From the NCBI RefSeq assembly GCF_013283835.1, contig NZ_CP054052.1:1674001-1738000 (forward strand): DNA of 64,000 nucleotides, in the 5' to 3' direction. This stretch comes from Poseidonibacter lekithochrous (GTDB lineage: Bacteria > Campylobacterota > Campylobacteria > Campylobacterales > Arcobacteraceae). The translations under genes were made by a program, and so were the position numbers. A model generated the notes under the pieces. The model was not told where the DNA came from, made no database searches, and saw only the letters and a program-made list of their open reading frames with translations. Every line of letters begins with the position of its first letter. Positions within the stretch are counted from its first letter, which is position 1. Positions 1-15,000 of this stretch are shown here, in pieces.

Positions 1-1
1 T

Positions 2-3000
2 GGTGCAGCTGATGATGAAGATTATGTTAGCTTTAGCGATAGTAGCTCTGGGATAAAACTAGATTTATCTATTACTACTGCACAAGATACAGATGGTAAT
101 GCAACTAATGATTTAATTATCAAAAATATTGAAAATGCTGAAGGTAGTAATCATATTGATACGATTACTGGTGATGCTAGTGATAATACAATTAAAGGTT
201 TATCAGGAAACGATACATTAAAGTCAAGCTCAGGAGATGATACATTAGATGGTGGGGGAGATGTAGATAAAGCAGATTACTCAAACCAATCACAAAAGAT
301 AGTATTAACAACAACAAGTGGGACAGATTACTCAGTAGATAAAGCAGCAAATGGTACAGATACAGTAGTAAGAGTAGAAGAGATTGTAGGGACAAACTTC
401 AAAGATACGATGACAGGCGGAACAGGAAATGACATTTTTACAGCAGGAGCAGATAAAGATACATTATATGGGAATGCAGGGAATGATACATTAAGTGGAG
501 AAGCAGGAGATGATAGTCTAGAAGGTGGAGCAGGGAATGATTCACTAGATGGAGGAGCAGATAACGATACACTAATCGGAGGAGCTGGAGATGATACAAT
601 CACAGCAGGATTAGGTGATGATAAGATTACTGCAAATTTCCAAGCATCAGGAGATGATGTAAATACAATAAATGACACAATCAATGGAGAATCAGGAACA
701 GATACTATAGATTATAGTGGAAGTGATTTTGATACTAATAGAATTGATGCAGATTTAAGTGCAGGAACAATTGATGTAGCAAATGGTGATAACGACGCAG
801 TATCAAATATAGAAAATATTATTGGAACAAATAATACAACATCAGGTGATACAATCACAGGATCATCATCAGCAAATTCAATTAATGGTATGGCAGGAGA
901 TGATTCATTATATGGATTAGCAGGAAATGACATTATTGATGGAGGATTAGGAAATGACTCAATTGATGGTGGAGCAGATAATGATACATTATCAGGGAAT
1001 GCAGGAACTGATAGTATAACAGGTGGAGCAGGAGATGATACATTATATGGAAATGCAGATGCTGATATCTTAGATGGTGGAGCAGATAATGACACATTAT
1101 ATGGTGGAACTGAAAATGATACATTAAAAGGTGAAGCAGGAGAAGATACATTATATGGTGAAGCAGGAGATGATACATTACATGCAAGTACAACATTAGG
1201 ATTAGATTATCTTGATGGTGGGACAGATACAGATACTGTAAGCTTCGAAGATGACTCAAATGCAATTGATGTAGATTTATCAAATACATCAGCACAAAAT
1301 GTTGGTGGTACAGCAGATAATGATGTAATATTAAACAATATTGAAAATGTAGTAGGTTCAAACCAAAAAGATACAATCACTGGTAATTCATCAGATAACT
1401 CACTATTTGGTGGATTAGAAGATGATACATTAATCGGTAATGGTGGAAATGATATCTTAGATGGTGGAGATGGATCAGGAGATATTGCAGATTACTCAAA
1501 CCAATCAAATGCAATTACTGTAAATTTAAAAACACCAGATGTAGATGGAAACCAAGTTACAAACGATGGACAAGGTGGAGCAGATGAACTTAAAAATATT
1601 GAGATTGTTAGTGCTTCACAAGGAAATGACTCATTAACAGGTAGTGATAATGCAGATACATTCTTAGGTAATGCTGGAAATGATGTTGTTCATGCAAATG
1701 GTGGAAATGACTCAATTGATGGTGGTAGCGGAGCTGATACTATTCATGGAAATGCAGGTGATGATACAATCACAGCAGGTGCAGATAATGATGAGATCTA
1801 TGGAGAAGAAGGTGATGATAATATCAAAGCTGGATCAGGTGATGATAAAATTATTGCAAGCTTCCAAGCCTCAGGAGACGATGTAGATACAGTTAATGAT
1901 GTAATTGATGGAGGAAATGATACAGATACTATCGATTATAGTGGAAGTGATTTCGATACACATAATATAGATGCAGACTTAAGCGCTGGTACAGTTAATG
2001 TTACTGGTGGAGATAATGATACGGTTACAACTGTAGAGAATATTATTGGAACAAATAATACAACAACAGGTGATACAATCACAGGTTCAAGTTTAGCAAA
2101 CTCAATAAATGGTATGGCCGGAGATGATACATTATATGGATTAGCAGAAAATGATATTATCGATGGAGGATTAGGAAGTGACTCAATCGATGGTGGAGCA
2201 GATAATGATACATTATCAGGTAACGAAGGTGATGATTCAATCACTGGAGGAGCTGGAAATGATACATTATATGGAAATGCAAATGATGATACATTAGATG
2301 GTGGAACAGGAAATGATACATTATTTGGTGGTACAGGTGATGATACATTAAAAGGTGAAGCAGGAGTAAATACACTAAACGGTGGATCTGGATCAGATAT
2401 ATTATATGCAGGAACAATTTCAGAGTTAAATGAACTAGATGGTGGAAACAACATAGATGTAGTTAACTTCTCAGATAGAACACAAAAGATTGATTTAGAT
2501 TTATCACAAACAGGTGAACAAGATACAGATGGAGATGGTAATAATGATGTAATCATTAATAATATCGAGAATGTAATTGGAACAGCTCATAACGATACAA
2601 TCGTAGGAAATTCATCAGTAAACTCAATAGATGGTGGATTAGGAGATGATACATTAAAGTCAAGCTCAGGAGATGATACATTAGATGGTGGGGGAGATGT
2701 AGATAAAGCAGATTACTCAAACCAATCACAAAAGATAGTATTAACAACAAGTGGGACAGATTACTCAGTAGATAAAGCAGCAAATGGTACAGATACAGTA
2801 GTAAGAGTAGAAGAGATTGTAGGGACAAACTTCAAAGATACGATGACAGGCGGAACAGGAAATGACATTTTTACAGCAGGAGCAGATAAAGATACATTAT
2901 ATGGGAATGCAGGGAATGATACATTAAGTGGAGAAGCAGGAGATGATAGTCTAGAAGGTGGAGCAGGGAATGATTCACTAGATGGAGGAGCAGATAACGA

Positions 3001-6000
3001 TACACTAATCGGAGGAGCTGGAGATGATACAATCACAGCAGGATTAGGTGATGATAAGATTACTGCAAACTTCCAAGCATCAGGAGATGATGTAAATACA
3101 ATAAATGACACAATCAATGGAGAATCAGGAACAGATACTATAGATTATAGTGGAAGTGATTTTGATACTAATAGAATTGATGCAGATTTAAGTGCAGGAA
3201 CAATTAATGTAGCAAATGGTGATAACGACGCAGTATCAAATATAGAAAATATTATTGGAACAAATAATACAACATCAGGTGATACAATCACAGGATCATC
3301 ATCAGCAAATTCAATTAATGGTATGGCAGGAGATGATTCATTATATGGATTAGCAGGAAATGACATTATTGATGGAGGATTAGGAAATGACTCAATTGAT
3401 GGTGGAGCAGATAATGATACATTATCAGGGAATGCAGGAACTGATAGTATAACAGGTGGCGCAGGAGATGATACATTATATGGAAATGCAGATGCTGATA
3501 TCTTAGATGGTGGAGCAGATAATGACACATTATATGGTGGAACTGAAAATGATACATTAAAAGGTGAAGCAGGAGAAGATACATTATATGGTGAAGCAGG
3601 AGATGATACATTACATGCAAGTACAACATTAGGATTAGATTATCTTGATGGTGGGACAGATACAGATACTGTAAGCTTCGAAGATGACTCAAATGCAATT
3701 GATGTAGATTTATCAAATACATCAGCACAAAATGTTGGTGGTACAGCAGATAATGATGTAATATTAAACAATATTGAAAATGTAGTAGGTTCAAACCAAA
3801 AAGATACAATCACTGGTAATTCATCAGATAACTCACTATTTGGTGGATTAGAAGATGATACATTAATCGGTAATGGTGGAAATGATATCTTAGATGGTGG
3901 AGATGGATCAGGAGATATTGCAGATTACTCAAACCAATCAAATGCAATTACTGTAAATTTAAAAACACCAGATGTAGATGGAAACCAAGTTACAAACGAT
4001 GGACAAGGTGGAGCAGATGAACTTAAAAATATTGAGATTGTTAGTGCTTCACAAGGAAATGACTCATTAACAGGTAGTGATAATGCAGATACATTCTTAG
4101 GTAATGCTGGAAATGATGTTGTTCATGCAAATGGTGGAAATGACTCAATTGATGGTGGTAGCGGAGCTGATACTATTCATGGAAATGCAGGTGATGATAC
4201 AATCACAGCAGGTGCAGATAATGATGAGATCTATGGAGAAGAAGGTGATGATAATATCAAAGCTGGATCAGGTGATGATAAAATTATTGCAAGCTTCCAA
4301 GCCTCAGGAGACGATGTAGATACAGTTAATGATGTAATTGATGGAGGAAATGATACAGATACTATCGATTATAGTGGAAGTGATTTCGATACACATAATA
4401 TAGATGCAGACTTAAGCGCTGGTACAGTTAATGTTACTGGTGGAGATAATGATACGGTTACAACTGTAGAGAATATTATTGGAACAAATAATACAACAAC
4501 AGGTGATACAATCACAGGTTCAAGTTTAGCAAACTCAATAAATGGTATGGCCGGAGATGATACATTATATGGATTAGCAGAAAATGATATTATCGATGGA
4601 GGATTAGGAAATGACTCAATCGATGGTGGAGCAGATAATGATACATTATCAGGTAACGAAGGTGATGATTCAATCACTGGAGGAGCTGGAAATGATACAT
4701 TATATGGAAATGCAAATGATGATACATTAGATGGTGGAACAGGAAATGATACATTATTTGGTGGTACAGGTGATGATACATTAAAAGGTGAAGCAGGAGT
4801 AAATACACTAAACGGTGGATCTGGATCAGATATATTATATGCAGGAACAATTTCAGAGTTAAATGAACTAGATGGTGGAAACAACATAGATGTAGTTAAC
4901 TTCTCAGATAGAACACAAAAGATTGATTTAGATTTATCACAAACAGGTGAACAAGATACAGATGGAGATGGTAATAATGATGTAATCATTAATAATATCG
5001 AGAATGTAATTGGAACAGCTCATAACGATACAATCGTAGGAAATTCATCAGTAAACTCAATAGATGGTGGATTAGGAGATGATACATTAAAGTCAAGCTC
5101 AGGAGATGATACATTAGATGGTGGGGGAGATGTAGATAAAGCAGATTACTCAAACCAATCACAAAAGATAGTATTAACAACAAGTGGGACAGATTACTCA
5201 GTAGATAAAGCAGCAAATGGTACAGATACAGTAGTAAGAGTAGAAGAGATTGTAGGGACAAACTTCAAAGATACGATGACAGGCGGAACAGGAAATGACA
5301 TTTTTACAGCAGGAGCAGATAAAGATACATTATATGGGAATGCAGGGAATGATACATTAAGTGGAGAAGCAGGAGATGATAGTCTAGAAGGTGGAGCAGG
5401 GAATGATTCACTAGATGGAGGAGCAGATAACGATACACTAATCGGAGGAGCTGGAGATGATACAATCACAGCAGGATTAGGTGATGATAAGATTACTGCA
5501 AACTTCCAAGCATCAGGAGATGATGTAAATACAATAAATGACACAATCAATGGAGAATCAGGAACAGATACTATAGATTATAGTGGAAGTGATTTTGATA
5601 CTAATAGAATTGATGCAGATTTAAGTGCAGGAACAATTAATGTAGCAAATGGTGATAACGACGCAGTATCAAATATAGAAAATATTATTGGAACAAATAA
5701 TACAACATCAGGTGATACAATCACAGGATCATCATCAGCAAATTCAATTAATGGTATGGCAGGAGATGATTCATTATATGGATTAGCAGGAAATGACATT
5801 ATTGATGGAGGATTAGGAAATGACTCAATTGATGGTGGAGCAGATAATGATACATTATCAGGGAATGCAGGAACTGATAGTATAACAGGTGGCGCAGGAG
5901 ATGATACATTATATGGAAATGCAGATGCTGATATCTTAGATGGTGGAGCAGATAATGACACATTATATGGTGGAACTGAAAATGATACATTAAAAGGTGA

Positions 6001-9000
6001 AGCAGGAGAAGATACATTATATGGTGAAGCAGGAGATGATACATTACATGCAAGTACAACATTAGGATTAGATTATCTTGATGGTGGGACAGATACAGAT
6101 ACTGTAAGCTTCGAAGATGACTCAAATGCAATTGATGTAGATTTATCAAATACATCAGCACAAAATGTTGGTGGTACAGCAGATAATGATGTAATATTAA
6201 ACAATATTGAAAATGTAGTAGGTTCAAACCAAAAAGATACAATCACTGGTAATTCATCAGATAACTCACTATTTGGTGGATTAGAAGATGATACATTAAT
6301 CGGTAATGGTGGAAATGATATCTTAGATGGTGGAGATGGATCAGGAGATATTGCAGATTACTCAAACCAATCAAATGCAATTACTGTAAATTTAAAAACA
6401 CCAGATGTAGATGGAAACCAAGTTACAAACGATGGACAAGGTGGAGCAGATGAACTTAAAAATATTGAGATTGTTAGTGCTTCACAAGGAAATGACTCAT
6501 TAACAGGTAGTGATAATGCAGATACATTCTTAGGTAATGCTGGAAATGATGTTGTTCATGCAAATGGTGGAAATGACTCAATTGATGGTGGTAGCGGAGC
6601 TGATACTATTCATGGAAATGCAGGTGATGATACAATCACAGCAGGTGCAGATAATGATGAGATCTATGGAGAAGAAGGTGATGATAATATCAAAGCTGGA
6701 TCAGGTGATGATAAAATTATTGCAAGCTTCCAAGCCTCAGGAGACGATGTAGATACAGTTAATGATGTAATTGATGGAGGAAATGATACAGATACTATCG
6801 ATTATAGTGGAAGTGATTTCGATACACATAATATAGATGCAGACTTAAGCGCTGGTACAGTTAATGTTACTGGTGGAGATAATGATACGGTTACAACTGT
6901 AGAGAATATTATTGGAACAAATAATACAACAACAGGTGATACAATCACAGGTTCAAGTTTAGCAAACTCAATAAATGGTATGGCCGGAGATGATACATTA
7001 TATGGATTAGCAGAAAATGATATTATCGATGGAGGATTAGGAAGTGACTCAATCGATGGTGGAGCAGATAATGATACATTATCAGGTAACGAAGGTGATG
7101 ATTCAATCACTGGAGGAGCTGGAAATGATACATTATATGGAAATGCAAATGATGATACATTAGATGGTGGAACAGGAAATGATACATTATTTGGTGGTAC
7201 AGGTGATGATACATTAAAAGGTGAAGCAGGAGTAAATACACTAAACGGTGGATCTGGATCAGATATATTATATGCAGGAACAATTTCAGAGTTAAATGAA
7301 CTAGATGGTGGAAACAACATAGATGTAGTTAACTTCTCAGATAGAACACAAAAGATTGATTTAGATTTATCACAAACAGGTGAACAAGATACAGATGGAG
7401 ATGGTAATAATGATGTAATCATTAATAATATCGAGAATGTAATTGGAACAGCTCATAACGATACAATCGTAGGAAATTCATCAGTAAACTCAATAGATGG
7501 TGGATTAGGAGATGATACATTAAAGTCAAGCTCAGGAGATGATACATTAGATGGTGGGGGAGATGTAGATAAAGCAGATTACTCAAACCAATCACAAAAA
7601 GTTATTGTAACTACAGGTTCAGGAAGTACAACTTATTCTGTAAATAAAGATACTAATGGTACAGATACAGTAATAAATGTAGAAGAAATTGTGGGAACAA
7701 ACTTCAAAGATACAATGACTGGAGACAGTTTAAAAGATGTATTCTCTGGTGGTAATGATGAAGATACACTATTAGGTGCTGGTGGAAATGATACATTAAA
7801 TGGTGGAGCTGGTAATGATAAATTATCTGGACAAGATGGAGATGATGTAATAAATGGAGATGATGGTGATGATACAATTACTGCAAGTTTCCAAGCTGAT
7901 GGTATAGATGCTAATACTGTAAACGATAATATTAATGGTGGAGCTAATAAAGATACGGTTGATTATAGTTCAAGTGATTTTAATAATCATAAAATTACAG
8001 TTGATTTAGCTTCAAATAGTGTTGATGTATTTGGTGGGGATGATGATACTTTAACTGCTGTTGAAAATATTATTGGTACTGATTATAATGATGCAAATAA
8101 TACTACTATTGAAGATATTATTGTAGGTGATAGCCAAAACAATACATTTAGTGGTTTAGCAGGAGATGACTCTTTATCTGGAGCTGCTGGTGATGATTAC
8201 TTAAGTGGTGGAACTGGTTATGACACTATAAATGGTGGAGCAGATAATGATACAGTATTTGGTAATACTGGTAATGACTCACTTTCTGGTGATGCTGGTG
8301 ATGACTCTATTTACGGTAATGCAGATGATGATACATTAGATGGTGGTGCTGGAGATGATACTCTTGATGGTGGTAGTGGAAATGACATCTTAAAAGGTGG
8401 AATTGGTACTAACTCATTAATTGGTAATTCAGGGGTTGATACAGTTGATTACTCTGGTTCAAAAGCTGTTACTGTTGATTTATCAGTTTTAACTGCACAA
8501 GATGTATTTGGTGATGCTACACAAAATGATAAATTAAGTTCAATAGAAAATGTTACTGGTTCTTCTGCTGTTGATGTTATTACAGGAGATAATCAAAACA
8601 ACTCTTTATTTGGAGCAGATGCTAATGATACATTAAAATCAAGTGCTGGTAATGATACTTTAAATGGTGGAAATGGCAATGAAGATGTTGCTGATTATTC
8701 TAATCAATCATCATTTGTTTCTGTTGATTTAAATAATGCAACTCAAGTTACTAAAAGTAGTGGTGGAAGCGATACTTTAGAAAACATTGAAATAATTCAA
8801 GGTAGTAATTTTAATGATGTTTTAATTGGTGATGGAAGCTCTAATACTTTAAAAGGTGGTAATGGAGACGACAATATTGAAGGTAGAGCTGGTAATGATA
8901 GTTTATATGGAGAAAATGACGATGACACTATAAAAGGTGGACTTGGTGATGATTATATAAATGGTGGAGCTGGAAATGATACTGCTGATTATTCTGATGC

Positions 9001-12000
9001 TACAGCTACTGGTGTAACTGTTAATTTAGGTACATCAACTGCACAAAATGTAGGTGGTGGCCTAGGTAATGATACATTAGTTTCAATTGAGAATTTAATT
9101 GGATCTTCTTTTAAAGATATTCTAACAGGTGATGCTCAAGGAAATATTATTACTGCAAAAGAGGGTGATGATACATTACAAGGTAATGGTGGAGCTGATT
9201 CATTATATGGTAATGAAGGAGCTGACACATTTATCCAAACAGCTGGAGATACATCAGGTGATGTTATTGATGGTGGTAGTGAAGGTGATGCAACAAGAGG
9301 AAATGATACAGTTGATTATTCAGCGTTTACAGATGCAAATGGAATTAAAGTATCTCTAAATGATGAAGGTTTATCTAATGTAACAGTAGGAAACTCTGTA
9401 AATAATCACCAATTAACGAATATTGAAAATGTAATTGGTTCTACAGGAACAGATACAATTCAAGGTGATAGTGCTAATAATACATTAAATGGTACAAGTG
9501 GTACAAATGATACTGTGTCTTATTCAAATTCTACAAGTTCAGTATATGTAAACTTAGGTACAGCAATAACTACAGATATCACAGCTGATAGTGTTGTAGA
9601 TACTATAGGTGCAAATAGTGCAACTGGTAGTGCAATAGGAACTGATAGTCTTAGCAACTTTGATGATGTATTAGGAAGTAGTAATGATGATACTATTGTT
9701 GGTGATGGAGCTAATAATACATTAAACGGTGCTGCTGGAAATGATATTTTAATCGGTGGAGCTGGAGCTGATAGTTTAATTGGTGGAGCAGGAAATAGTG
9801 ATACAGTTTCGTATGCAACTGATTCTAGTGGTATTGATGTTAGTTTAAGAAACGGTAGTGGTACAGATGGTTCTGGTGCTACAGATACTTATGAAACTAT
9901 AGAAAATGTAATTGGTTCATCAAGTAATGATACTATTGAAGGTAACACAAGTAACAATATTTTAGATGGTGGAGCTGGAACAGATACTTTAACTTATAAA
10001 AATGCAGTTACAGGAGTAAGTGTTAATCTTGGTGTTGAAACAAACAATACTGGTAATGATGGAACAGATACAATTAGAAACTTTGAAAACTTAGAAGGTT
10101 CTAATCTTGGTGATATATTAACAGGTAGTTCAACATCTAATATTATTAATGGTCTTATTGGTAATGATGTAATTGATGGTGGAAATGGAGTTGATTCATT
10201 ATTTGGTGGTAACGGAAATGATACATTTGTTGTTAAATTAGGTGATGGAAATGATTTAATTGATGGATTTGAATTAGATGGATCTAATGCTGCCCAAACT
10301 GATTTAGATGATGTTTCAAATAAAGATAAAGTTGACTTTAGTGCCATTACAGGCTCTAACCATGTAGAAGTTGATTTAACTAATACTTCAACAGCAAATG
10401 CAATAGTAACTGATGGAAGTACAATTGATCAAAGTAATACATTAAGAAATATTGAAAATATTATTGGTACAGATAATAATGATATTTTAATTGGTAATGC
10501 AGAAAGCAATATCTTAGAAGGTGGAGCTGGAAATGATCAAATTACTGGTAATGCAGGAGCTGATAATCTTCAAGGTGGAACTGGTGATGATACATTCTTA
10601 GGTAGTGATTTTGAGGATGATATTATTGATGGTGGAAGTAATAATGAAACAAATGGTGATACAGTTGATTATACTAATGTTGCCGCAAATATCAAAATCA
10701 ATTTAGCTGATAATGGCTCTAATACTGCTGTAGAAGTTGGAACTGATACTACAAACCATACAATTGGTAATATTGAAAATATCACAGGATCTAATACAGG
10801 TGCTGATGACTTAACTGGAAACTCTAGTGTTAATACTATTTTAGGTAATGGTGGTAATGATACTATTGATGGTGCTGATGGAGATGATTATTTAGATGGT
10901 GGAGCTGGTAACAATACAGTTTCATTTGCTTCTGTTAGTGCTGGTGTAAATGTTAATCTTTCTGGAAGTATTTATACTCATGATTCACAAAACTTAGCTG
11001 CAAATAGTGCAGTATCAATTTCGAAAAACACTGATGGTGTTGGTGCAAATGATACAGATACAATTAATAACTTTATTAATATTAATGGTTCAGCTTATGC
11101 TGATATCTTAATTGGGGATTCTAGTGGAAATGCTATTAATGGTTTAGATGGAATTGATGTAATTAATGGTCTAGGTGGAGATGATAATCTAGATGGTGGA
11201 GCTGGAAATGACTCATTTATTATGGGTGCAAATGATGGTTCTGATACTGTTGATGGTGGAAGTGGTAGCCAAGATACAATAAATTATGAATCTTTAGCTT
11301 CAAATCAAGGTCTAACAGTTACTTTAGATACAGACTCTTCAGTTACAGTAACTATTGCTAATGGTGATAATGACACAATTAAAAAAGTTGAGAATGTTAC
11401 TGGTGGAGCTGGTAATGATGTTATTACTGGTGATGGATTAAAAAATATTTTAATTGGTAATGCAGGTGAAGACATTATTGAAGGTGGAGCATCAGCTGAT
11501 ACTATTGAAGGTGGAGCAGGAGCTGATAGCCTAAGAGGGGATAGTGGTGATGACCAAATCATTGGTGGAACTGGTGATGACTTCATTCGAGGTGGAGATG
11601 ATAACGATACTTTATATGGGGGAGATTTAACTCACGATGAAGATACTATAGAAAACGGTAGTGGAACTGATACAATTTATGGTGAAGCTGGTCAGGATAT
11701 TATCTATGGTAGAGATGGTGATGACTCTTTATATGGTGGAGATGATAACGATACATTATTTGGTGGAACTGGTAGTGATAAACTAAGTGGTGGTGATGGT
11801 GATGATACAATCGATGGTGGAGAAGGTGCTGAGAGTGATGGTGGAGATACTATTGATTATTCATCAAAATCTACTGTTGTTGATATAAATTTAATGGCTC
11901 AAGATGGTAATGGTTTTGCTACTGCTACATTAGGTACAGAAAAAGATTATTTAAAAAATATTGAAAATATCACTGGAACAATAGCAGATGATTATATTGG

Positions 12001-15000
12001 TGGAGATAATGATTCTAATATTTTAGATGGAAATATTGGTGACGATATAATTGTAGGTGCTGGAGGAGATGATACTTTACTTGGTGGTGATGGTGATGAT
12101 ACTTTCAAAGCTGGTCTTGATAATGATGGTGATAAAACGCTAGAAACTGGTGATGATGGTGTTGATTATTATGTAGGTGGCGAAGGTCAAGAAAATGATA
12201 ATGGAGACACTATTGATTACTCGGCATTTGATGCATCACAAAATATCAATGTTGATTTATCTGCTGTTTCTAATGCTGGTGGTTTCACAAATGTTACTAC
12301 TGTAAATGTAAATGGTTCTTCAAATGATTATATTAAAGAAATTGAAAATGTAACAGGAAGTGCTGGTAATGACATTATCAAAGGTGATTCGAATGCAAAT
12401 ATCTTAAATGGTAGTGCTGGTAATGATACATTAAGTGGTGGAGCTGGTGCTGATACACTTGATGGTGGTACAGGTACAAATAGAGCTGATTACTCTTCTG
12501 CTGCTTCTAAAATCGTTGTTGATATGGAAAATGTAACTGAAGTATCAAATGATGGTGATGGTTCAAGTGATAACTTAATTAATATCCAAGAAATTGTAGG
12601 AACTACAGCTAATGATACTATTTACGGTGCTGCTGCATCTGAAGTTCTTATTGGTGGTAATAATAGTGATACTTTAATGGGTAGAGATGGAAATGACACT
12701 ATCTATGGTGGATTAGAGAATAGAAGTGATGATTCTACTACTGATACTGTATCTTATGAATATTTAGGAACTTCAAATAAAGTTGTTGTTGATCTTTCAA
12801 ATGATGCAGGATCGGCAGTTGTTAGTGGTAGTGATACTGATACATTATATGATATAGAAAACATTATTGGTGGAGCTGGAAATGATACAATTACAGGAAG
12901 TAATGATGTAAATAATCTAAAAGGTGGAGCTGGTGATGATGTATTTATTGCTAGTTCTGCTACAGATGGAGCTGATGTAATTGATGGTGGAGCACATACA
13001 AATGGAGATACTGTTAATTATAATGCTTTAGATTCTAACTCTATTACAGTTACTTTAGCAAATGGTTCTAATACGGCAACAGTTGACGTAAGTGGTGCTG
13101 GACATGATGATACAATTTCAAATATTGAGAATGTAATTGGATCACAATTAGCTGATAATATTACTGGGAATAATTTAAATAATACACTTGAAGGTAGAGA
13201 AGGAAATGATACTTTAACTGGTGGTGTTGGTAATGATAGACTTGATGGTGGAAGTGAAATTGATACAGTTGATTATTCTACTGCAAGTGGAGCTATCAGT
13301 GTTGATTTAGGAATTGATGGCACAGCTCAAGCTATTGGTGCAACTGAGGGAAGTGATACATTAGTTTCAATTGAAAATGTAATTGGTTCTACTGATTCTG
13401 ATACATTTAAAACAAATTATTCAGTTGATAATAATTTTGATGGAAATACTGGTAGTGATACAATTGATTATAGTTCATTAGATGTTGATGATGTTACTGT
13501 TGATAAAGTTGTTGGAACTCTAAGTTCTGCAACTGTTACTGGTAATTCAGGCGCAACTGCAACTTCTACAACAGATACGTTTACTTCAATTGAAAATATT
13601 ACAGGATCTGCTGGTAATGATACATTAACAGGAAATGCTTCTAATAACACTTTAAAAGGTGAAGCTGGAGATGATATTTTAGCTGGTGGGAGTGGAGATG
13701 ATTACTTAGATGGAGGAGCTAATACTTCTGCTGGGGATACAGTAAATTACTCAAATGCTAGTGCTGGTGTAAATGTTAATCTTGGAATTGATGGAGTTTC
13801 TCAGTTTATTAATGCTTCTGAGGGTAATGATACTTTCGTAGGTATTGAAAATGTAATTGGTTCTTCAAATGCTGATACATTCAAAGGTAATAATGCTGTT
13901 GCAAATACATTTAATGGTGGTATTACTGATTTATCTAATCCAAACTCTGAGCATTCAAGTGATGAAAATGATAAAGTTGATTATTCAGATTCAGTAAGTC
14001 CAATTGTTGCAAATTTAACAAGTGGTACTGTTGTTATTGGTGGAAGTGTTACTGATACTTTATACAATATTGAGCACGTTGTTGGAACAGATGGAAATGA
14101 TAGTTTCACAGGAAATGCCGATAATAACTCATTAATTGGTGGAGCAGGTGATGATACATTCTTTATCAATGATGTTAATAATGGAAATGATGTAATTGAA
14201 GGTGATACAGCAGGAACTAATAGTGGTTTAAGAGATAGAATTGATTATAGCGCTATTTCAAATACATATTATTTAGATGCTGATTTATCAAGTAATTCAT
14301 TAGTTATTAAACAAACAAGTGACAACACATCTATTGATAGTGATACTGTAAATAATATTGAAGATATTACAGGAACTGCTGGTGATGATACAATTAGAGG
14401 TAATGCTTCTAAAAATATTTTAACTGGTGCTGAGGGTACTGATACAATTTATGGTGAAGCTGGAAATGATGAAATTTACGGTGGAAATAATACAAATAAT
14501 GCAACATCTGCAACAGATTATGAATATTTAGATGGTGGTGCAGGTGATGACACTATTTATGGTGGAGCTGGAAATGATTCAATTATTGGTGGATCTGATG
14601 CTGGTCTAGATACTTTATATGGTGAAGCTGGAAATGACATTATCCAAGGTGGTTCAGGTGTTGATACTATTGATGGTGGAGCTGATAACGATACTATTAG
14701 AGGTGATGCAGGAGAAGATTTAATCTATGGTGGATTAGGTGCTGATACTATTAGAGGTGGTTCAGAAGCTGATATTATTCATGGTGATGATTCATTACAT
14801 TCTGCAAGTGACGGAGATGATACATTATTTGGGGAAGATGGTACAGATACAATTTATGGTGGATATGGAAATGACACTATAAGTGGTGGTGCTAATAATG
14901 ATGATATTTACGGTGGAATTGCAGGTAATATTGATTATGATAATGCAATCTATGGTGATAACGATACTGTTACTTATGAAAATAGTACTAGTGGAGTTAC

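Noticed and set aside
410..412. ATG as start of the giant gene
   Set aside because: The same frame is open back to base 2 with clear RTX sequence, and the same Met recurs inside the repeats at 2843 and 5276.
212..7598. CRISPR array or mobile-element duplication
   Set aside because: The units are 2433-bp coding repeats in frame with no spacers, inverted ends or transposase.
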